The notes: a model not told the origin generated them from the sequence alone. DNA of 6,091 nucleotides from Caryophanales bacterium UBA1624 (GCA_002321395.1 DCMK01000028.1:333-6423), one strand, 5' to 3'; shown: positions 1-5,502, counted from the stretch's first letter. Made by a program: numbers and translations.

Positions 1-15
1 TTGGGAAAATCCATG

Positions 16-36
16 AAAAAAGGGGTCTAAACCCCT
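16..36 (-). terminator. Rho-independent terminator of the 50-codon gene
   Basis: Read on the minus strand, a perfect 6-bp stem (AGGGGT / ACCCCT, positions 31-36 and 21-26) closes a TTAG loop and runs directly into six T (21 down to 16). It begins 5 nt after the TGA stop of the small gene at 41-193, so it should end that transcript. Confidence 0.88.
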
Positions 37-40
37 CATT

Positions 41-193
41 TCAGAACATTCCGCCGACTCCGATGGAATCGATGTAATTCATGCCATACCCTTCGGCGAG
101 CGAATCTTCGAACTTCTTTTCCCAAGAACCACTGTTCTTAGTGGCGTCGACGCGTCTGCTTTTCGGGAAGGCTTTCTTGAAAAGCTCTTTCAT
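41..193 (-). CDS. 50-residue hypothetical protein, own transcription unit
   Basis: I do not recognise this protein and assign no function. It begins MKELFKKAFPKSRR and ends DSIGVGGMF. There is no signal peptide, membrane segment or cysteine. The first 27 residues are strongly basic (seven Lys, two Arg, three acidic residues) and the last 23 carry four acidic and no basic residues, so charge is split between the halves. The start at 193 is chosen because GGAGG (205-201) lies 7 nt upstream. An in-frame ATG at 199 is only 1 nt from that site, and a frame extension up to 301 would put the promoter -10 box (246-251) inside the coding region. The gene has a good promoter, a 5' hairpin, a strong ribosome binding site and a terminator 5 nt past the stop. 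This arrangement suggests a real, possibly well-expressed, single-gene transcript. It could be a small nucleic-acid-binding or regulatory protein, but that is speculation. Confidence 0.72.
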   Translation of the reverse strand: MKELFKKAFPKSRRVDATKNSGSWEKKFEDSLAEGYGMNYIDSIGVGGMF

Positions 194-200
194 TGCCATG

Positions 201-208
201 CCTCCTTT
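201..208 (-). promoter_or_regulatory. Strong Shine-Dalgarno site deciding the start of the small gene
   Basis: The minus strand reads AAAGGAGG here, close to full complementarity with the 3' end of 16S rRNA. It is 7 nt from the ATG at 193 but only 1 nt from the in-frame ATG at 199, which favours the downstream start. Confidence 0.85.
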
Positions 209-219
209 CGACTGATTTT

Positions 220-239
220 CCCCAGGCAATTCAATGGGG
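220..239 (-). other. 5'-end hairpin in the leader of the small gene
   Basis: CCCCA (239-235) pairs with TGGGG (224-220) around a 10-nt loop. It would lie at the very 5' end of the RNA if transcription starts about 6-7 nt past the -10 box. Such terminal stem-loops are known to protect bacterial mRNAs from 5'-end-dependent decay; that role here is inferred. Confidence 0.5.
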
Positions 240-245
240 TCGGTT

Positions 246-273
246 AATATAGCCTCAATTCCGACGGAAGCAA
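246..273 (-). promoter_or_regulatory. Sigma70/sigmaA-type promoter of the small gene
   Basis: On the minus strand, -35 TTGCTT (273-268) and -10 TATATT (251-246) are separated by 16 nt. The predicted start near 239-240 gives a leader of about 46 nt before the ATG at 193. The promoter lies between the tRNA-Thr terminator and the small gene, so that gene forms its own unit. Confidence 0.75.
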
Positions 274-307
274 GGCGAAAATCGGATGAAAGCGTTTTCA
301 TATTTTA

Positions 308-337
308 CAGAAAAGAAAAGCCAACGTTTCCGTTGGC
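308..337 (-). terminator. Rho-independent terminator after tRNA-Thr
   Basis: On the minus strand a perfect 7-bp stem, GCCAACG / CGTTGGC (337-331 and 326-320), closes a GAAA tetraloop and is followed by TTTTCTTTTCT. It starts 11 nt past the encoded CCA of the tRNA-Thr gene. Confidence 0.92.
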
Positions 338-348
338 GAGCCTTTTTC

Positions 349-423
349 TGGTGCCGCCTGCCGGGATCGAACCAGCAACCTACTGATTACAAATCAGTTG
401 CTCTACCATTGAGCCAAGGCGGC
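349..423 (-). tRNA. tRNA-Thr (anticodon TGT), CCA encoded
   Basis: The minus strand folds into a complete cloverleaf. The acceptor stem is GCCGCCT/AGGCGGC with discriminator A and an encoded CCA (351-349). The D stem is GCTC/GAGC. The anticodon stem is ACTGA/TCAGT with loop TTTGTAA, giving anticodon TGT (Thr, ACN codons). The T arm carries the usual TTCGATC loop. Length is 72 nt plus CCA. It lies downstream of tRNA-Val but is separated from it by a terminator, and it has its own terminator at 308-337. The RNA just before the mature 5' end reads TAT. Confidence 0.97.
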
Positions 424-431
424 ATACACGG

Positions 432-460
432 ATTTTACTACCCGCAATCCCTTTGGGGAA
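432..460 (-). promoter_or_regulatory. Possible weak promoter for tRNA-Thr
   Basis: A -10-like TAAAAT (437-432) is preceded after 17 nt by TTCCCC (460-455), a poor -35 box that overlaps the end of the tRNA-Val terminator tail. It would give a leader of only a few nucleotides. The alternative is that tRNA-Thr is expressed by read-through of the upstream terminator. Confidence 0.4.
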
Positions 461-482
461 TAAAAACCGGCCATAAGGCCGG
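461..482 (-). terminator. Rho-independent terminator after tRNA-Val
   Basis: On the minus strand CCGGCC (482-477) pairs with GGCCGG (472-467) around a TTAT loop, followed by TTTTTA (466-461). It begins 8 nt after the tRNA-Val CCA end. It is also the first recognisable intrinsic terminator downstream of the large protein gene ending at 643. Confidence 0.9.
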
Positions 483-490
483 GGGTAATC

Positions 491-565
491 TGGTGGGTGT
501 TACTGGGATCGAACCAGTGGCCTCTTCCGTGTGAAGGAAGCGCTCTCCCCCTGAGCTAAACACCC
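491..565 (-). tRNA. tRNA-Val (anticodon CAC), CCA encoded
   Basis: The minus strand forms a full cloverleaf: acceptor GGGTGTT/AACACCC with discriminator A and encoded CCA (493-491), D stem GCTC/GAGC, anticodon stem CTTCC/GGAAG with loop TTCACAC (anticodon CAC, reading GUG), and T stem ACTGG/CCAGT with loop TTCGATC. Length is 72 nt plus CCA. A CAC anticodon reads only GUG, so another valine tRNA must exist elsewhere in the genome. It has a well-formed promoter (586-614) and its own terminator (461-482). Confidence 0.97.
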
Positions 566-568
566 ATT

Positions 569-579
569 GCCTTTTAGGC
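569..579 (-). other. Short leader hairpin before tRNA-Val
   Basis: GCCT (579-576) and AGGC (572-569) can pair around an AAA loop, at the predicted 5' end of the precursor and followed by AAT and then the mature tRNA. A similar arrangement precedes tRNA-Ile. The stem is only 4 bp, so chance is possible. Confidence 0.35.
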
Positions 580-585
580 CCGTCT

Positions 586-614
586 ATTATCAACGTTTCG
601 CCGGGTTTCTTCAA
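586..614 (-). promoter_or_regulatory. Promoter of tRNA-Val
   Basis: On the minus strand -35 TTGAAG (614-609) and -10 GATAAT (591-586) are separated by exactly 17 nt. The predicted start near 579 leaves about a 14-nt leader before the tRNA 5' end at 565. The promoter lies in the 77-nt gap behind the large membrane-protein gene. Confidence 0.8.
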
Positions 615-625
615 GGCGTTTTCGG

Positions 626-656
626 AAGAGGGGGATCTTCTCTTATTTCCCCTCTT
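626..656 (-). other. Stem-loop enclosing the stop codon of the large membrane protein
   Basis: In the minus-strand RNA, AAGAGGGG (656-649), inside the last codons, pairs perfectly over 8 bp with CCCCTCTT (633-626), 3' of the stop. The TAA stop (645-643) sits in the 15-nt loop. No U-tract follows, so it is not a classical intrinsic terminator. It may act as a 3'-end stabiliser or RNA-processing boundary; the role is inferred. Confidence 0.5.
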
Positions 657-3600
657 TCGCCCCTTTTTCTTTCTTCCTGTTCTTGAAAAAGAGGACCAGC
701 AAGACGATGCCGTAAATGAGCAAGGCGAGGCAAATCGAAAGCATGTATCCGGCGGTGTCGATCCCCACGTCGGACCATTTGCAGGAACGCCCTGGGGTGT
801 AAAGCTGAATCAGCTCGGAGAAGCCAGCCAGGGAGAAGCCAAGCACACCGCTGGTCAAAAGGGCCAATATCTTCCAAAGCGGCTTTCGGAAGAAGAGGAA
901 GATAAAGGCGATGCTGCAGAGGGCCGTCACGGCGAACAGGCTGAAATGACCAAGGGATTTCCTCACGATGAGGGTCAATTGGGACCACGTGAAGCGGTAG
1001 TTTTTGCGCACGCGGAAGGTCACGTCCCGGAAATAGGTTTGGAGGCCGTTGCTATAGGAAACGCGGATCACGTCGTCCCCTGCCCCGATGGTCATGAGGT
1101 TGCCGGCCTTATCCACCCGGACCGAGTGGCTGTCGGAAGAAGAGGGCCCGTAAGAGAAAGTCAAGTTGCTCGAGGAGCAAGGAACGTCGGTGTGGATGAA
1201 GATCGAATAAGCGGAGCCGAATTCCAAATTGATCAAATACGATGTGGGATTCCCTTTCTCATCGCTCTTCACCTCGGCGTTCGAAGCGAGCTTCATCTTC
1301 TCCAAATCCAGAGTGAAGGGGGCAACCGTATCCACCACTTCGATGGTTTTGCTGTCGGAGATGGACAAGTCGTCCTGACTTACCGCGCGGATGGTCGCCT
1401 TTCCGGGGGCGAGGGCTTCGCAAAGGCCAGTCTTGGCGTCGACCGAAACAATGGATGGCGAGCTGCTGGAGAAGAGGACTTTTTGGTTCGTGGCGTCCTT
1501 GTTCATCTCGATTTTTCCTCCGATCACCGAACCGACGGGGACGATGGAACAGTTCTCATTGGGCTTATTGAACTCATTCGGAACGAGCGAAAGGGAGAAG
1601 CTCAAAGCGAACTCGGAAGCGCGGACGGGGACGTAATCGACGTTGATTTCGATCTCCTTTTCAAAGACAAGGACCCCGCCTTTGGAAGCTTGGAAGGCGA
1701 TTTTGACGGGATCGCCATCCTCGCTTTGGCGGATGCCTTTGACCGCGAAGGCGTCCTCCGCGACCGCTAAGCTGTCTTTCAAATTGGCAGGGAGGACCCA
1801 CGACAGATCGATTTCGACAGGGGTGACGACATTGTCACCGCCCACCAAGTTCGTGGAGAAGGCGGCCGCGATGTCGAAGGTTTTGTCTTGGTCTTTGCCA
1901 ATCGTCAATGAAGACCCATCGAAGGGTTCCCCATCGACCAAAAAGGTAAACTCATTCGGCTTGGAAACGCCTTTGATCGCGAAAGTCTCCGTCAAAGGGG
2001 CAAGGGGGGTTGATAAAGTCAACGTCGTTTCCTTTTCTTCTTCGAAGGTCAAAGAGGTGATCTGCCCGGAGGAAGATTTGACGATCGAAACTCCGTCATC
2101 ATCCCCGGCGGTGATCGTTAAAGGGGCTTTCTGCAACGAATTTTTGACTTTTGCATTGTTGGAAGTGACGACGACTTCGGTCGCAAACAGCCCAGAGAGG
2201 TCCGCGTTGGTATAACTCTTTCCGATCAGGAATTCCGTCGCCCTTTCCTTGGATAGGCGTTTGAAGCGAAGGCCCGTAATCGTGCTTTCCACGTCGCGGA
2301 TTTCTTCGTAATGGAAAGGGAAGGTCAGGAAGGAAGAACGGTCATTCTTGTCCGGGTAGTAAATCACTTTCCCTTCCACGGGCAAAGAGGAAGCCGCATA
2401 GGGAGCGGTGAAGGAAAGATAGGAACGGGAGGGGCTGCCGAAATAGCCGGAAGGATAAGCGTTCCCCTCCGCATCCAAAAGCTCGAAATCGAAGCGGGTC
2501 TTGTCGTATTGGTCAGCCACCAAGCCGGGTTTCAAAGGCACGGAAATGGAAAGGGGCTCATTGAATTCGTTGGAAAGCTTCTCCAAAAAAATATGGCGGA
2601 AGGTCAAGGGTTGAATCGCCGAAGCGTCCAAATCGGCGATCGCAAGCTTCTTCAAAGGGACGATCTTCAAAGAAGAAGATGCTCCACATTCCCCGTAAGT
2701 AAGGTCGAAAGAGACGTTCTTCTCCGAAAAGGAATCGGCCATCACAAGCTCTTTGTTCTTGAGCGACACATTGAATTGGAAGGACCCATACGCGATTTTC
2801 TTAACGCCGGAGAACGTGAGCATTCCATCGTCCCCGAAGAAAGCGACGTGGACTTTAGCCGGGTCGAAGGGGGCGGCACGATGGGTGTAGCTTGCCTTCA
2901 CGGTCAAAGATGGCTTGTTGTAATTGAGATATCCCAGATTCCCCGAGACGGAAATCGAATCGATGCTGAAATCAGGGCTTTCGACCATATTGACCTTAAA
3001 TGGGACTTTTGCGCTGACCCCGGGATCGTCGATGCTGGTGATGATCGCTTCAGCCGTCCCGTCATTGACGGCTTTCACGGCTCCGCTCTCCGAATCGACT
3101 TCGATCACCGCCGAATCGGTGGAGGCGAAGGCGACGTCTTTGAAGGTGGCGTTTTCCGGCAGAACAACGGGCTCTAGCGTATACACGTCCCCCACATTCA
3201 ACTCGACGGTCTCCTTTTTAATGCGGATTTCGGAAACGGGGATTTTGCGGCAAGTGAAGGCAAATGATTTCGCCAGCTTTTCATTCCTCTCGCTTTGGAT
3301 GGTGATTGAGCTTGTGCCGGGAGCTTTGAAAAGAATCGTCTGCTGAGATTCGTTGACGGTCAAAACCGATTCGTCTTCAATGGTCCAGATGAGGTTTTTG
3401 TACGTTGTGTCGATGGGTTGGTAGGAAATGGAATAGGAAAGCACGTCCCCCGGGAAAAAGGGACGGGATGCGATATCTTGATCGAAAGAAACTTGGAAAT
3501 CGGAAATCTCCTTGATTGCGTTTTTATCGTAATTCTTGTCGATGGCGTCCTGAACTTGGCTCGTGATGGCATCGGACTGCTTCGTCGATCCCTCCCCATC

Positions 3601-3693
3601 GATTGCGCTTTCAATCAAAATCGTGGCGGACGCGCCGATATAAGCGCCCAAAAAAATCCAAGCGGCAGTCAATTTTAGCCAAATGCGTTTCAT
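643..3693 (-). CDS. VanZ-like membrane protein with a giant Ig-like (BIG2) extracellular insert
   Basis: This 1016-residue protein has a basic start (MKRIWLK) and a transmembrane helix at about 9-29. A Ser/Gln-rich stretch (33-52, including STKQSDAITSQV) follows and resembles the segment after helix 1 of VanZ proteins. The ectodomain is mostly beta: an Ig-like unit at about 70-135, a clear BIG2 domain at 152-236 (ELNVGDVYTLEPVVLPENAT, then SGAVKAVNDGTAEAI), diverged beta modules at about 237-690, a second clear BIG2 at 691-787 (VDAKTGLCEALAPGKATI), and another module to about 897. The C-terminus is VanZ-like: RKSLGHFSLFA (911-921), helices at about 915-935, 938-962 and 978-1003, the motif ELIQLYTPGR (960-969) with WSDVGID (973-979), then a Lys-rich tail. 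Positive-inside logic puts ectodomain and VanZ motifs outside the cell. VanZ itself is linked to teicoplanin resistance; most family members have no known function. Attachment or cell-wall interaction is inferred. It follows the aminopeptidase gene by 54 nt. Confidence 0.88.
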   Translation of the reverse strand: MKRIWLKLTAAWIFLGAYIGASATILIESAIDGEGSTKQSDAITSQVQDAIDKNYDKNAIKEISDFQVSFDQDIASRPFFPGDVLSYSISYQPIDTTYKNLIWTIEDESVLTVNESQQTILFKAPGTSSITIQSERNEKLAKSFAFTCRKIPVSEIRIKKETVELNVGDVYTLEPVVLPENATFKDVAFASTDSAVIEVDSESGAVKAVNDGTAEAIITSIDDPGVSAKVPFKVNMVESPDFSIDSISVSGNLGYLNYNKPSLTVKASYTHRAAPFDPAKVHVAFFGDDGMLTFSGVKKIAYGSFQFNVSLKNKELVMADSFSEKNVSFDLTYGECGASSSLKIVPLKKLAIADLDASAIQPLTFRHIFLEKLSNEFNEPLSISVPLKPGLVADQYDKTRFDFELLDAEGNAYPSGYFGSPSRSYLSFTAPYAASSLPVEGKVIYYPDKNDRSSFLTFPFHYEEIRDVESTITGLRFKRLSKERATEFLIGKSYTNADLSGLFATEVVVTSNNAKVKNSLQKAPLTITAGDDDGVSIVKSSSGQITSLTFEEEKETTLTLSTPLAPLTETFAIKGVSKPNEFTFLVDGEPFDGSSLTIGKDQDKTFDIAAAFSTNLVGGDNVVTPVEIDLSWVLPANLKDSLAVAEDAFAVKGIRQSEDGDPVKIAFQASKGGVLVFEKEIEINVDYVPVRASEFALSFSLSLVPNEFNKPNENCSIVPVGSVIGGKIEMNKDATNQKVLFSSSSPSIVSVDAKTGLCEALAPGKATIRAVSQDDLSISDSKTIEVVDTVAPFTLDLEKMKLASNAEVKSDEKGNPTSYLINLEFGSAYSIFIHTDVPCSSSNLTFSYGPSSSDSHSVRVDKAGNLMTIGAGDDVIRVSYSNGLQTYFRDVTFRVRKNYRFTWSQLTLIVRKSLGHFSLFAVTALCSIAFIFLFFRKPLWKILALLTSGVLGFSLAGFSELIQLYTPGRSCKWSDVGIDTAGYMLSICLALLIYGIVLLVLFFKNRKKEKGAKEGK

Positions 3694-3699
3694 TGCTCC

Positions 3700-3705
3700 A
3701 TTATA
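3700..3705 (-). promoter_or_regulatory. Consensus -10 hexamer 6 nt before the start of the VanZ/Ig-like gene
   Basis: The minus strand reads TATAAT, then GGAGCA, then ATG at 3693. Transcription would start at or within a nucleotide or two of the start codon, giving a leaderless mRNA. No convincing -35 box lies 16-18 nt upstream (best TCAAAT at 17 nt). If the gene is instead read from upstream, GGAG at 3699-3696 would serve as a ribosome binding site with an unusually short 2-nt spacing. Confidence 0.5.
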
Positions 3706-3747
3706 GGGGCGTGCGGAACGGAATTTGATGGCGAATTGGGAAAATGC

Positions 3748-5055
3748 TTAATTTTTGAACCGAACGTCCCCTTCCTCGATGGAAAAGTCGGTCGAATAGA
3801 AGCTTCGGCAAAGATCGCCCATGTCCTCCACGTCCAAAGCGCCAAGGAGTTCGTTGCAGGAATGCATGGCCAATTGAGGGAGGCCGATGTCGGCGGAAAG
3901 GAAAGAAATCTCCCCGTTCGACAAATTCCCCAAAGTGCTCCCGCCCCTAAGATCCGACCGGTTCGTGAAATCTTGGAGATTCAACCGTTCCTTCCTGGCG
4001 AGATAGCGGATCAGAGCGGAAGAAAGCCCATCGGAGGTATACGACTGATTCGCGTTGAACTTCACCATGATGCCTTTGTTGAGGCGGATATCGCTCCCGG
4101 CGGAAGAAAGCTCAGGATGGTTGGGGTGCTTGGCATGGCCATTATCGATGGACAGCAAGAAAGAACGGGGGCAGATCTCCTCTTTGTCGACCTTGTAGAA
4201 ACCGCAGATTCGGGCAACCACGTCCTTCAAGAAAGTGGAACGGGCGCCCTGGCGGGTCAAAGAGCCGACTTCTTCGTTGTCGAAGCAGCAAAACATCGGG
4301 ATCGTGGAATTGTTTTCGGAATGGAGGAAGCCGTAGAAAGAAGAATAAGCCGAAGAAAGGTCATCCTCCCGAGGGCTCAAAAGGTATTGGGAATTCCAGC
4401 CGACGAAATGCGGCTTTTCCCGAACGTAGAGAAATAGGTCATGAGATAGAAGCGTCTGCTCATCGGAGAGCCCAGCCTTCGCTTTGAGGAAAGCGTCGAA
4501 ATCCAGCCCTTCCTCCGCGCTGCCGAAGACGGGGACCATGTCCACGGCGGGATTAAATTTCTTTCCTTCGTTGACATCCCGTTCGAAATGGATGCAGACG
4601 GAAGGGATCACCAATAGATCCTGGTCAATATCCGCCAGCTTGCTGTGGATGCCAGATTGGTCGGAATAAAGGATGCGTCCGGCAAAGGATAAGGGCCTAT
4701 CCATCCACGTATGATAGATCCCTCCCCCATAAGGCTCGGTTTGCAAAAGGGCGAACCCTCCGGACAGCGTCAAAGGATTCGGTTTGATTTTGAAGCTGGG
4801 GGAATCGCTGTGCGAAGCGGCGATGTGGAAGCAAAGTCCGGCCGATTCCTTGGGAAGGCGGAAGGCGATGATCGAAGAGTCGTTCCTTTTGACGAAATAC
4901 CCTTTTCCTTCCTCCAAATTCCACTCATTTCCTTCTTTCAAAGCCAAATAACCGCGCAAAAGCAGGTCTTTTTCCAGATTGGCGACAACATGAAAAGGAG
5001 AATGGGAACTCACCAAATTCTCGACGACGCTTTGCAAACAAGCTAAATTTTCCAT
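3748..5055 (-). CDS. apeB: M18 family metallo-aminopeptidase
   Basis: This 435-residue protein is a full-length cytosolic zinc aminopeptidase of family M18 (aspartyl aminopeptidase / yeast aminopeptidase I group), which removes N-terminal amino acids from peptides. The family's signature residues are present: metal ligand His82 in AASHSDSP, the TWMDRPLSFAGR segment (116-127), His156 in VCIHFERDVNE, bridging Asp231 in SPREDDLSS, catalytic Glu261 with ligand Glu262 in CFDNEEVGS, Asp304 in SIDNGHAKHPNHPE, and His398 in LPQLAMHSCNE. There is no signal peptide or membrane segment. The ATG at 5055 lies 3 nt after the ruvX stop, which suggests translational coupling. No Shine-Dalgarno site lies at normal distance; an AAGGAG is 22 nt upstream, separated by a small hairpin. 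Substrate preference (acidic or neutral residues) cannot be read from the sequence. The symbol follows common usage for bacterial M18 enzymes. Confidence 0.95.
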   Translation of the reverse strand: MENLACLQSVVENLVSSHSPFHVVANLEKDLLLRGYLALKEGNEWNLEEGKGYFVKRNDSSIIAFRLPKESAGLCFHIAASHSDSPSFKIKPNPLTLSGGFALLQTEPYGGGIYHTWMDRPLSFAGRILYSDQSGIHSKLADIDQDLLVIPSVCIHFERDVNEGKKFNPAVDMVPVFGSAEEGLDFDAFLKAKAGLSDEQTLLSHDLFLYVREKPHFVGWNSQYLLSPREDDLSSAYSSFYGFLHSENNSTIPMFCCFDNEEVGSLTRQGARSTFLKDVVARICGFYKVDKEEICPRSFLLSIDNGHAKHPNHPELSSAGSDIRLNKGIMVKFNANQSYTSDGLSSALIRYLARKERLNLQDFTNRSDLRGGSTLGNLSNGEISFLSADIGLPQLAMHSCNELLGALDVEDMGDLCRSFYSTDFSIEEGDVRFKN

Positions 5056-5058
5056 AAC

Positions 5059-5490
5059 TCAATCGGCTTGGCCGACGCTCCTTAAATAACGGTTTAAGAT
5101 CACCACCGCGGCGGTGGAATCGATGTGCTTCTTCTGCTTCTTGGAACGCTCCCCATTTTCGTGGAGCATCGCCGCGGCTTCCACGGTCGAGTTCCTTTCG
5201 TCGACCTTGATGATGGGGACGCCAGGGAAAAGGGGCTCGATTTTTCCGATGAAGCGTTCCACGATTGGGGTCATCTCGCAAGGATCGCCGGACGGGAACG
5301 TGGGCCAGCCGATGGCGATGACTTTGACCGTTTCGCCTTCCAACTCTTCTTGCATCATCGCGATCGCGTCGTTGTATTCCCCGGCCTTGAAGCGGAGATT
5401 CTTCAGCGGAGTGATGAACATCCCGCTGTGGGAAATCGCCATCCCCAAGGAACCTTTGCCAACATCTAAAGCTAAAATGTCCTTTTGCAT
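5059..5490 (-). CDS. ruvX: RuvX/YqgF family RNase H-fold protein (putative pre-16S rRNA nuclease / Holliday junction resolvase)
   Basis: The 143-residue product has the usual length and motif order of YqgF/RuvX. LALDVGKGSLGMAIS at the N-terminus holds catalytic Asp9. VIAIGWPTFPSG (57-68) matches the family's VGLP strand. KVDERNSTVEA (95-105) carries the conserved Asp-Glu-Arg at 97-99, and KKHIDSTAAVVIL (120-132) holds the last acidic residue, Asp124. Family members are nucleases acting on nucleic acids, in Escherichia coli on the 5' end of pre-16S rRNA; Holliday junction cleavage has also been reported for some. The ATG at 5490 fits, since the family normally begins a few residues before the first Asp. 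Only a weak AGG lies upstream, and CATAAT sits 6 nt before the start. It is the first gene of a probable operon with the M18 peptidase, after the tRNA-Ile terminator. GW replaces the more usual GL in the central motif. Confidence 0.94.
   Translation of the reverse strand: MQKDILALDVGKGSLGMAISHSGMFITPLKNLRFKAGEYNDAIAMMQEELEGETVKVIAIGWPTFPSGDPCEMTPIVERFIGKIEPLFPGVPIIKVDERNSTVEAAAMLHENGERSKKQKKHIDSTAAVVILNRYLRSVGQAD
5063..5084 (-). promoter_or_regulatory. Distant Shine-Dalgarno plus hairpin before the M18 peptidase start
   Basis: Inside the 3' end of ruvX, AAGGAG (5084-5079) is followed by TCGGC (5075-5071), a CAA loop (5070-5068) and GCCGA (5067-5063), a 5-bp stem. If folded, the hairpin would shorten the 22-nt distance to the ATG at 5055 to about 9 nt plus the stem base. 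A ribosome finishing ruvX would unfold it, so reinitiation is the competing explanation. Confidence 0.35.
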
Positions 5491-5496
5491 CGCCTA

Positions 5497-5502
5497 ATTA
5501 TG
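5497..5502 (-). promoter_or_regulatory. -10-like hexamer 6 nt before the ruvX start
   Basis: The minus strand reads CATAAT, TAGGCG, then ATG at 5490. Only 50 nt separate the ruvX start from the tRNA-Ile terminator, and this is the only good -10 match there. A transcript from it would have almost no leader. The -35 region is poor (TTTCCT at 17 nt), so confidence is limited. Confidence 0.42.

Noticed and set aside
41..301. 86-codon version of the small gene
   Set aside because: Its first 36 codons cover a good -35/-10 promoter and a 5' hairpin, and no ribosome site precedes position 301. The strong Shine-Dalgarno site supports the start at 193.
286..534. 82-codon open frame on the plus strand
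   Set aside because: It runs antisense through a terminator, the tRNA-Thr gene and part of tRNA-Val.
946..1770. 274-codon open frame on the plus strand
   Set aside because: It lies wholly antisense to the VanZ/Ig-like gene, its product has no recognisable domain, and the gene on the other strand has clear BIG2 and VanZ motifs. The frame is open because of the codon bias of the real gene.
2311..3177. 288-codon open frame on the plus strand
   Set aside because: It is antisense to the first half of the Ig-like ectodomain, with no domain, no ribosome site of note and low-complexity Gly/Arg/Asp-rich composition typical of a shadow frame.
643..3693. Glycopeptide-resistance (van) cluster
   Set aside because: Only a VanZ-like domain is present. 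There is no ligase, dehydrogenase, dipeptidase or two-component system, and VanZ domains are widespread outside resistance clusters.
3736..4437. 233-codon open frame on the plus strand
   Set aside because: It is antisense to the M18 aminopeptidase, whose complete set of metal ligands proves the minus-strand reading.
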